In this document: one piece after another, positions 1 to 4,856 of the stretch | Layout: each line of letters begins with the position of its first letter | How positions within the stretch are numbered: position 1 is the first letter of the stretch | Origin: Actinomycetota bacterium | GTDB taxonomy: Bacteria > Actinomycetota > Actinomycetes > S36-B12 > UBA5976 | Length of the DNA: 7,718 bases | Direction: 5' to 3' | Assembly (NCBI GenBank): GCA_017853815.1 | Contig: JAFMIT010000081.1 | Coordinates: 1 to 7,718 of the forward strand | Position numbers and translations under genes: made by a program | The notes under the pieces: generated by a model | Told to the model about the DNA's origin: nothing | The model's database searches: none | The model's input: the letters and a program-made list of their open reading frames with translations, nothing else

Positions 1-1087
1 TCGAGCGGAGAGTGCGCTGCTCGCGACTGAACGCTTTTTCGATGATGGCGACCGGCGTGGTTGGGACAGCACCGTGGTGAGCGAACTGGCTCACCAGTTC
101 AGGCAATGTTGCCACGCCCATCAACACCACAGTGGTCAGCTTGCTTTTCACGATGTGCTCAAGATCGAGGATCTCGTGTCCACTCACCACTACGAAACCA
201 GTGGTGATTCCCCGATGCGTCACAGGTATTCCAGCCGCGCTTGGTGCAGCAATAGCGCTGGTAATTCCAGGCACCACTTCAACCGCTACGCCCGCCGCGA
301 TACACGCCAATACTTCTTCTGAACCACGACCCAGGACATATGGGTCACCGCCTTTAAGTCGCGCAACTCTCTTGCCTTCAGCAGCGCGCGCAACAATCAC
401 GTCATTAATCTCGTCTTGAGTGAGCGCATGGCGGTGTGGTTCTTTGCCAGCGTTGATGAGTTCCACATCTGCGGAGAGCTCAGCTAACAGGTCCAGCGGC
501 GCGAGCCGGTCGTACACGACGACATCAGCTGCCAGTAGTTCTGTGCGGCCTCGAACTGTGATGAGATCACTCTCACCTGGTCCACCACCAATAAGGACGA
601 CGCTGCCCACCGAACCACTGTTGCGACGACGTCGACCGCCGAGCTCGCCGGCAGCAATGAGACGCGCGAAAGCATCGCGCAATTCCACTGACCGACGCGG
701 GTCACCACTCGTCACGCCGAACGTCACGCCCTCAATGTCACTGACCGCGGGTCGGCTCGCACTACTTGTCACATGGTCGTCTGCTCTCACTGCCCAGATT
801 CGAGCTGCCTCCGCATCTTCAGCAACGGTCGCATTGACCTCACCGTTGTCAGTTGCAATGTGTACGAGCCACGCACCTTCGAGGTCGCCTGTTTGATAAG
901 CGCGCGGCCACCAACTCAGCTGCCCGTCCAGAACCGCCGTTTTGATTTCCTGGGATGCCTCAGGCGCAATCACAACGACAACTGCTCCAGCGGCGACGAG
1001 ATCACGCGCTCGGCGTGTGCCGACCGGGCCAGCACCGACGACCACGACGAGTTTGGATGACAATTGCAGATGTAGCGGATAACTCAT
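1..1087 (-). CDS. cysG: Sirohaem synthase CysG (precorrin-2 dehydrogenase + uroporphyrinogen-III C-methyltransferase fusion), C-terminus cut off by the window
   Basis: My translation of the minus strand from ATG at 1087 is open for 362 codons to the window edge. Residues 1-155 form a CysG(B)-type NAD+-dependent precorrin-2 dehydrogenase. A Rossmann motif is visible (VVVVGAGPVGTRRA, 14-27), and Asp103 in VRADD lies where the CysG catalytic Asp falls. An Arg-rich linker (GGRRRRNSGS) leads to the SUMT domain from about 160, with VLIGGGPGESDLIT, RLKGGDPYVLGRG (243-255) and VVPGITSAIAAPSAAGIPVTHR near 271-292. SUMT methylates uroporphyrinogen III to precorrin-2 using SAM; the N-domain oxidises it to sirohydrochlorin. 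From family length about 40-50 residues are missing. The helical part of CysG(B) is shorter than in enterobacterial CysG, as in mycobacterial CysG, so iron insertion may need a separate chelatase. The start overlaps the cysH stop as ATGA, and I see no Shine-Dalgarno, which suggests reinitiation after cysH. The product would supply sirohaem to SirA. Confidence 0.94.
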   Translation of the reverse strand, partial: MSYPLHLQLSSKLVVVVGAGPVGTRRARDLVAAGAVVVVIAPEASQEIKTAVLDGQLSWWPRAYQTGDLEGAWLVHIATDNGEVNATVAEDAEAARIWAVRADDHVTSSASRPAVSDIEGVTFGVTSGDPRRSVELRDAFARLIAAGELGGRRRRNSGSVGSVVLIGGGPGESDLITVRGRTELLAADVVVYDRLAPLDLLAELSADVELINAGKEPHRHALTQDEINDVIVARAAEGKRVARLKGGDPYVLGRGSEEVLACIAAGVAVEVVPGITSAIAAPSAAGIPVTHRGITTGFVVVSGHEILDLEHIVKSKLTTVVLMGVATLPELVSQFAHHGAVPTTPVAIIEKAFSREQRTLRS

Positions 1088-1824
1088 ATGTGTAAGCCAC
1101 ATTCGGTTTTGCCAGTCCCGCTCCATCGGCCCGCCCGAGGGTCATCGCCTGGCGCAACGCGCTTGGTGCACGGCGCACACCCAATGGACGGATACCCGTC
1201 GTACATGAGCGGATTGACGATGACATCGTTTTCGAGTGTGTATTGCAAGACCTGCGCCTCAGACCAGTGCAGCATCGGCGCAACTTTGACAACCTGACGT
1301 TCAGCGTCGTACTCGACCACCTGACGCTCCTTGCGATGCAGGGCAGTCGCGTGACGCATGCCAGTCATCCAAGCGTCGTAGTCCTTGAGCTTCTCTTCCA
1401 TGGGCAACACTTTGCGGAGTTTGCAGCAGAGATCTGGGTTCGTTTTAAAAAGGTCTGCGCCGAGTGCCGCTTCTTGTTCTTCGCGCGACTGCGGTGCCCG
1501 CACATCAATAATGTTGAGCCGAGTACGCGAGCGCAACTGGTCACGCGTCGCGAGCGTTTGTTCGAAGTGATACCCCGTGTCCAAAAAGATGACATCAATT
1601 TCTGGTGCCACCTCGTTGACGAGGTGAGCCAGAACCGTGTTGGCCATCGATTGCGAAAGCACTACTCGCTTTCCAAAAACATCTGCAGCCCAGCGAATAA
1701 TTTCTGGAGCACTCGCACCGGACAGGTCTGTAGCGGCATACCGAGCCAGCACCTCCAACTCATCTGATGAACGGCGTTCATCAGTGGCTGGTGCGCCGAT
1801 CGGAATTTCGCCCCATTCGATCAC
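1084..1824 (-). CDS. cysH: Adenylyl-sulfate (APS) reductase CysH, [4Fe-4S] type
   Basis: This 246-residue protein of the PAPS/APS reductase family reduces adenylyl sulfate to sulfite plus AMP with thioredoxin as electron donor, in the cytoplasm. A nucleotide-binding loop appears as VVLSQSMANTVLAH (54-67), and the family motif FLDTGYHFEQT is at 80-90. Cys133-Cys134 (NPDLCCKLRK) and Cys216-x2-Cys219 (IGCAPC) form the four-cysteine signature that binds a [4Fe-4S] cluster. This signature marks APS-preferring enzymes, as opposed to the cluster-free PAPS enzymes of enterobacteria. The C-terminal ECGLH carries the catalytic Cys242 that forms the thiosulfonate intermediate. The length is normal. The start is GTG at 1824, overlapping the sirA TGA as GTGA; no ATG competes nearby in frame, and only a weak GAGG lies upstream. 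The gene sits between sirA and cysG, matching the sirA-cysH order known in mycobacteria. Substrate choice (APS over PAPS) is inferred from the cysteines. Confidence 0.96.
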   Translation of the reverse strand: MIEWGEIPIGAPATDERRSSDELEVLARYAATDLSGASAPEIIRWAADVFGKRVVLSQSMANTVLAHLVNEVAPEIDVIFLDTGYHFEQTLATRDQLRSRTRLNIIDVRAPQSREEQEAALGADLFKTNPDLCCKLRKVLPMEEKLKDYDAWMTGMRHATALHRKERQVVEYDAERQVVKVAPMLHWSEAQVLQYTLENDVIVNPLMYDGYPSIGCAPCTKRVAPGDDPRAGRWSGTGKTECGLHI

Positions 1825-3494
1825 TGAAAGAGAGCCTCGTCTGCGCGCAGCGCCCAGTCACTAAATGCCTCATCAGCTTCGCGCTGCTCTTCGTAGGTTC
1901 GCAGCAGGTTTTCGACATATGCGGGAACTCGTTCCGCTGGCAAACGAAGACCCTTGACAGTCTTGCCAAAACCTGCGCCCTGTCCGAGCCGTCCGCCGAG
2001 ATGAACTTGGAAGCCTTCAACATCGTTGCCATTTTCATCGAGGGCACGAATTCCCTTGAACCCGATGTCTGCAACCTGAATACGGGCGCAGGAGTTTGGG
2101 CAACCGTTGACGTGGATGGCGACCGGCTGGTCGAAATCAGGTAATCGCTTCTCGAGGATTTGCACGAGCTCGGTGGCACGAGCTTTGGTCTCAACCATCG
2201 CGAGTTTGCAGTACTCGATGCCAGTGCACGCCATCGTTCCGCGCCGAAAACGCGATGCTCCCACATACAAGTTGAGCTCTTCGAGGCCAGCCACGAGCGA
2301 ATCCGCCCGAGCGGGATCGACGTTGAGCACGACAATCTTTTGGTGTGCGGTGAGATGCACTCGATCTGAACCAGCAGCCTTGGCCAAATCAGCAATGTGC
2401 AGGAGCTTGGTTCCCGACAGTCGACCGACTGTTGGGGCTGCGCCGACATATACGCGACCATCCTTTTGAGGATGCACACCGACATGGTCGCGGGCATCCG
2501 ACGCGACTGCTTCTGGCGCTGGGCCATCGATAAGTGCACGCTTCAAATACTCAGTTTCAAGGACGTCACGGAACTTCTCAGCACCCCAGTCCTGCACCAG
2601 GAACTTCAACCGAGCTTTGGTGCGCATGCGACGGTAGCCGTAGTCACGAAATATCCCGCACACACCGGCCCATACTTCAGGCACTTCTGCGAGCGGCACC
2701 CAGGCGCCGAGGCGAACTGCGAGATGCGGATTCGTTGAGAGACCACCACCAACCCACACGTCGAAACCTGGTCCGTGCTCTGGGTGCACAACGCCAACGA
2801 AGGAGACGTCGTTGATCTCGTGTGCAACATCGAGTCGCGGTGAACCACTGATGGCGCTCTTGAACTTGCGGGGCAAATTAGAGAACTGTGGATCTAAGAG
2901 ATACGTATTGAGGATTTGCTCGATGGCAGGCGTTCCATCGATGAGTTCATCCACTGCGACGCCAGCGACCGGTGAGCCTAGAATGACGCGCGGCACGTCG
3001 CCACACGCTTCGGCAGTTGAGAGACCGACAGCTTCGAGTCGGCGCCAAATCTCGGGAACGTTTTCGATCGCAATCCAGTGCAACTGAATGTTCTGACGGT
3101 CAGACACATCTGCCGTGTCGCGCGCGAAGTCGATCGCAATCTGACCGATGGTGCGCATCTGCTCGAGAGTCAGTCGACCACCGTCCGAGCGCACCCGCAT
3201 CATGAAGTAACGATCATCAAGCTCGTGCGGTTCAAGCAATGCCGTCTTGCCGCCATCAATGCCTGGCTTGCGTTGGGTGTACAAACCCCACCAACGCAGT
3301 CGACCACGCAAGTCATCACCTGGAATCGAATCAAATCCGCGGTACTGATAAATGTTCTCTACTCGAGCACGAACGTTGAGACCATCATCATCGCGCTTCA
3401 TGCGCTCATTGGGATTCAACGGTTCGCGGTAGCCCAACGCCCACTGACCTTGCGCCTTTTGTGGTCGCGCTGGTTTGGATGGCGGTGTCGTCAT
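1821..3494 (-). CDS. sirA: Ferredoxin-dependent assimilatory sulfite reductase SirA (often annotated NirA)
   Basis: This 557-residue sirohaem/[4Fe-4S] reductase converts sulfite to sulfide with six electrons from ferredoxin. It matches the mycobacterial SirA/NirA pattern along its length: GQWALG.REPLN near the N-terminus, RGRLRWWGLYTQR (63-75), FARDTADVSDRQNIQLHW (123-140), a GLSTNP turn (251-256), and two ferredoxin-like half-domain repeats. The cluster and sirohaem ligands are Cys423 and Cys429 (MACTGIEYCK), plus Cys465 and Cys469 (NGCPNSCARIQ). Tyr72 and Cys164 (AEACGD) stand 92 residues apart, exactly like the covalently linked Tyr69-Cys161 pair of M. tuberculosis SirA. That pair is reported in sulfite rather than nitrite reductases. 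The ATG at 3494 has an AGGGG ribosome-binding site about seven bases upstream. sirA is the first gene of the sirA-cysH-cysG operon, and no nitrate-assimilation gene is in view. Nitrite reduction is the alternative activity; the operon and the Tyr/Cys pair argue for sulfite. Confidence 0.95.
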   Translation of the reverse strand: MTTPPSKPARPQKAQGQWALGYREPLNPNERMKRDDDGLNVRARVENIYQYRGFDSIPGDDLRGRLRWWGLYTQRKPGIDGGKTALLEPHELDDRYFMMRVRSDGGRLTLEQMRTIGQIAIDFARDTADVSDRQNIQLHWIAIENVPEIWRRLEAVGLSTAEACGDVPRVILGSPVAGVAVDELIDGTPAIEQILNTYLLDPQFSNLPRKFKSAISGSPRLDVAHEINDVSFVGVVHPEHGPGFDVWVGGGLSTNPHLAVRLGAWVPLAEVPEVWAGVCGIFRDYGYRRMRTKARLKFLVQDWGAEKFRDVLETEYLKRALIDGPAPEAVASDARDHVGVHPQKDGRVYVGAAPTVGRLSGTKLLHIADLAKAAGSDRVHLTAHQKIVVLNVDPARADSLVAGLEELNLYVGASRFRRGTMACTGIEYCKLAMVETKARATELVQILEKRLPDFDQPVAIHVNGCPNSCARIQVADIGFKGIRALDENGNDVEGFQVHLGGRLGQGAGFGKTVKGLRLPAERVPAYVENLLRTYEEQREADEAFSDWALRADEALFQ

Positions 3495-3523
3495 AAATGC
3501 CCCTGCTCGGTTCGGTGGGGCGA

Positions 3524-3529
3524 AAGGTA
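3524..3529 (-). promoter_or_regulatory. Possible -10 element of the sirA-cysH-cysG operon
   Basis: Read on the minus strand this is TACCTT, which fits the TAnnnT pattern of actinobacterial -10 hexamers. A start about seven bases downstream would give a leader of roughly 23 bases that contains the AGGGG ribosome-binding site of sirA. I see no convincing -35 at 16-19 bases upstream, so the call rests on position and a short match only. Confidence 0.3.
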
Positions 3530-3578
3530 GTCAGCACAAACCGCAGCGCGCCGAAAACGGGCACCACTTGCAAGAGAC

Positions 3579-3601
3579 TCGCGACTGACTATTGGTCGCG
3601 A
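3579..3601. promoter_or_regulatory. Inverted repeat upstream of sirA (possible operator)
   Basis: Perfect 7-base arms, TCGCGAC and GTCGCGA, flank a 9-base centre. The dyad lies in the 119-base gap between the end of the small membrane-protein gene and the sirA start, about 50 bases upstream of the candidate sirA -10. There is no T-run on either side, so an intrinsic terminator is unlikely. A repressor or activator site for the sulfur operon is a reasonable guess, but I do not recognise the motif as that of a known regulator. The rest of the gap shows nothing else I can support. Confidence 0.4.
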
Positions 3602-3613
3602 TAAGAAACTGGC

Positions 3614-3868
3614 CTAGCGGTCGTTCTTTTTGAGGTTAAGGAAGACACCGAGAGCTCCCAGGGCCGCAGACATGATGCCAATAATCATTCCGCCGCGAGA
3701 ATCAACGCTCACCAACAGCAAAATTCCTGCCGCGACACCTAAGCCGCCGGTCACGTAGCCAAACAGCCGAGCCATAGGTGCTTTGAACCGCGAAAGTACG
3801 ACCGAGATTGGTCCCAGTGAGATGGTGACCATGAGGATTATTGAAACCAGCAGGGCGAGGGACTCCAT
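3614..3868 (-). CDS. Small three-helix membrane protein of unknown function
   Basis: The 84-residue product is strongly hydrophobic, with three predicted transmembrane segments at about 3-26, 35-54 and 58-78. The loops are short: SRFKAPMARLF between helices 1 and 2, and DSRGG between 2 and 3. A basic tail (LKKNDR) is likely cytoplasmic. Helices 2 and 3 are rich in Gly and Ala, with small-residue patterns (GGLGVAAG, GALGVF) suited to close helix packing. There is no signal-peptide cleavage motif and no catalytic motif. The ATG at 3868 is supported by an AGGAG ribosome-binding site eight bases upstream, which makes this a credible gene despite its size. It diverges from orn and lies 119 bases upstream of sirA on the same strand; without a clear terminator between them, some read-through into sirA is possible. 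I do not recognise the family. Confidence 0.8.
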   Translation of the reverse strand: MESLALLVSIILMVTISLGPISVVLSRFKAPMARLFGYVTGGLGVAAGILLLVSVDSRGGMIIGIMSAALGALGVFLNLKKNDR

Positions 3869-3904
3869 TTGCGGAACTCCTGTCTAGGCGTGGGCGGCCG
3901 TCGT

Positions 3905-3917
3905 TACGCTTACCTTA
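3905..3917. promoter_or_regulatory. Overlapping divergent -10 elements (leaderless orn promoter and promoter of the small membrane-protein gene)
   Basis: On the plus strand TACGCT (3905-3910) ends six bases before the A of the orn ATG. That is the spacing expected if transcription starts at the start codon itself. On the minus strand TAAGGT (3917-3912) would start transcription near 3905 and give the membrane-protein gene a leader of about 37 bases with its AGGAG site. Both hexamers fit TAnnnT and lie one base apart, back to back. The -35 regions are poor on both sides, which is common in actinobacteria. The arrangement is seen; its activity is inferred. Confidence 0.45.
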
Positions 3918-4519
3918 TGGCAGACACCGACAAGTTGGTATGGATTGACCTCGAAATGACGGGGTTAGAACTCGATCGACATGTCATTGTCGAAATCGCG
4001 TGTGTCGTCACAGACGGCAACCTCCAACCAGTCGATGACGGCGTGAGTTATGTCGTGGCTGCGACTGCGCACGAACTTGAACAGATGGATGACTTCGTCA
4101 TCAACATGCACACCACATCGGGGCTTTTGCCTGAGATTGAACAAGGCATCAGTGTTAGTGATGCTGAACAGTTGATTCTGACTTACGTACAGAGTCATGT
4201 TTCTGAAGCTCGCAAGGCACCACTTGCGGGTTCGAGCGTTTATGTCGATCGTGGCTTTTTGTCTAAGTACATGCCGACTCTCGACGCTTATCTTCACTAC
4301 CGCATCGTGGATGTGTCGTCAGTCAAAGAACTGACTCGCCGCTGGTTTCCGCGCGTGTACTTCGCGTCACCTCAAAAAGAAGGCAACCATCGCGCTCTTG
4401 CCGACATCTTCGATTCCATCAAGGAACTCGCGTATTACCGGTCGACCGTCTTCGTCCAAGGTGATGGCCCTGACACCAGGACGGCTCGCTCTATCGCGAG
4501 CGATCTGACGACCAAGTAA
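3917..4519 (+). CDS. orn: Oligoribonuclease Orn (DEDDh 3'-5' exoribonuclease)
   Basis: This 200-residue cytoplasmic exonuclease degrades short RNAs, above all dinucleotides, to mononucleotides. It completes mRNA decay and, in many bacteria, clears pGpG from cyclic-di-GMP turnover. The metal-binding DEDDh residues are visible: Asp11 and Glu13 (WIDLEMTG), Asp111 (VYVDRGFL), His158 (EGNHRAL) and Asp163 (LADIFDS). YRIVDVSSVKELTRRW (128-143) is the family segment before the active-site His, followed by KELAYYRSTVF. I chose ATG at 3917 because family homology begins at once (DKLVWIDLEMTG). Extending in frame to 3869 would add 16 residues with no family resemblance. No Shine-Dalgarno precedes 3917, but a -10-like TACGCT ends six bases before it, so the mRNA may be leaderless. 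A glutamate-poor C-tail (DGPDTRTARSIASDLTTK) extends beyond the enterobacterial protein, as is usual in actinobacteria. tRNA-His follows 47 bases downstream. Confidence 0.96.
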   Translation: MADTDKLVWIDLEMTGLELDRHVIVEIACVVTDGNLQPVDDGVSYVVAATAHELEQMDDFVINMHTTSGLLPEIEQGISVSDAEQLILTYVQSHVSEARKAPLAGSSVYVDRGFLSKYMPTLDAYLHYRIVDVSSVKELTRRWFPRVYFASPQKEGNHRALADIFDSIKELAYYRSTVFVQGDGPDTRTARSIASDLTTK

Positions 4520-4540
4520 AACCCCTTACCCAAACACCGC

Positions 4541-4546
4541 TACACT
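4541..4546 (+). promoter_or_regulatory. Possible -10 element for tRNA-His
   Basis: TACACT fits TAnnnT and would start transcription near 4553, leaving a short leader before the tRNA at 4567. The -35 region would fall at the orn stop codon and is a poor match. Because no terminator separates orn from the tRNA, read-through from orn is an alternative source of transcript. Confidence 0.3.
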
Positions 4547-4566
4547 CCCGCCCGCACCATGTGCAT

Positions 4567-4643
4567 GGTGGGCGTAGCTCAGCTGGTAGAGCCCCTGGTT
4601 GTGGTCCAGGATGTCGCGGGTTCGAGTCCCGTCGCTCACCCCA
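4567..4643 (+). tRNA. tRNA-His (anticodon GTG), with encoded G-1 and CCA
   Basis: A full cloverleaf can be folded by hand. The acceptor stem pairs 4568-4574 with 4633-4639 (one G-T wobble). The D arm is GCTC/GAGC, and the anticodon stem CCTGG/CCAGG holds the loop TTGTGGT with GTG at 4601-4603. The T arm is GCGGG/CCCGT around TTCGAGT. The extra 5' G at 4567 can pair with discriminator C at 4640, giving the G-1:C73 pair that histidyl-tRNA synthetase requires. CCA is encoded at 4641-4643. The gene lies between orn and its own terminator. Confidence 0.97.
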
Positions 4644-4646
4644 CTT

Positions 4647-4673
4647 GGCCCCTCGTTCGCGAGGGGCCTTTTT
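4647..4673 (+). terminator. Intrinsic terminator after tRNA-His
   Basis: A perfect 9-base-pair GC-rich stem (GGCCCCTCG / CGAGGGGCC) with a TTCG loop is followed directly by five T residues. It starts three bases after the tRNA CCA and should end both tRNA transcription and any read-through from orn. It lacks a T-run in the opposite direction, so it acts on the plus strand only. Confidence 0.92.
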
Positions 4674-4677
4674 CATT

Positions 4678-4735
4678 GGTACGTCAGAACGGCGCCTCTG
4701 GTACGTCAGAACGGCGCCTCTGGTACGTGAGAACG
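4678..4735. repeat. 22-base tandem repeat, two perfect copies plus a partial third
   Basis: Copies lie at 4678-4699 and 4700-4721 and are identical. Each begins GGTACGTCAGAACG and ends with the palindrome GGCGCC followed by TCT. A third, partial copy at 4722-4735 reads GGTACGTGAGAACG (one change) and then diverges. The 22-base period is about two helical turns, so equivalent bases would face the same side of the DNA. The unit also contains a dyad, TCTG-N6-CAGA (4697-4710), which with the two flanking GGCGCC blocks can fold into a hairpin over 4691-4718. The array sits between the tRNA terminator and the ppdK leader. No T-run follows, so it is not a second terminator. Function is unknown; an operator array is one option. 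Confidence 0.85.
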
Positions 4736-4791
4736 TCGTCGACACGAAAAAGATGGACTTTCTCCTCTTACTTTTCCCACCCTGCGGGCGC

Positions 4792-4831
4792 TACTGTGCG
4801 TTCATCATCACAGCCGTTCAGAGTGGTGAAC
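4792..4831 (+). promoter_or_regulatory. Possible ppdK promoter and leader dyad
   Basis: TACTGT at 4792-4797 fits TAnnnT, with TTACTT 18 bases upstream as a weak -35. It would start transcription near 4804. Within the resulting leader, GTTCA (4816-4820) and TGAAC (4827-4831) form a perfect inverted repeat around six bases. It ends twelve bases before the GAAGGGG ribosome-binding site of ppdK, so a bound protein there could block transcription or translation. The site does not match an actinobacterial Crp/GlxR box. Assignment is by position and symmetry only. Confidence 0.3.
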
Positions 4832-4856
4832 AAATGTGCAGACGAAGGGGCCACGG

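Noticed and set aside
420..896. 158-codon plus-strand open frame
   Set aside because: It is antisense to the cysG coding region, rich in Ser, Arg and Ala as expected of a shadow frame, and has no conserved motif.
1781..2539. 252-codon minus-strand open frame overlapping sirA
   Set aside because: It lies wholly within sirA and the cysH start on the same strand in another frame, has no family motif, and the sirA frame carries all the conserved cysteines.
3869..3916. N-terminal extension of Orn to an upstream alternative start
   Set aside because: The extra 16 residues show no family similarity, and homology starts right at ATG 3917.
4567..4643. tRNA-His as an integration (att) site for a mobile element
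   Set aside because: No duplicate of the tRNA 3' end and no integrase gene is visible within the window.
4491..4745. Minus-strand open frame containing RRDSNPRHPGPQPGAL
   Set aside because: This peptide pattern is a known artefact of translating the antisense of tRNA genes; it coincides with tRNA-His and its terminator.
4794..4813. Crp/GlxR-like site CTGTG...CACAG upstream of ppdK
   Set aside because: The spacing between TGTG and CACA is ten bases, whereas the Crp/GlxR consensus has eight; the half-sites are also short.
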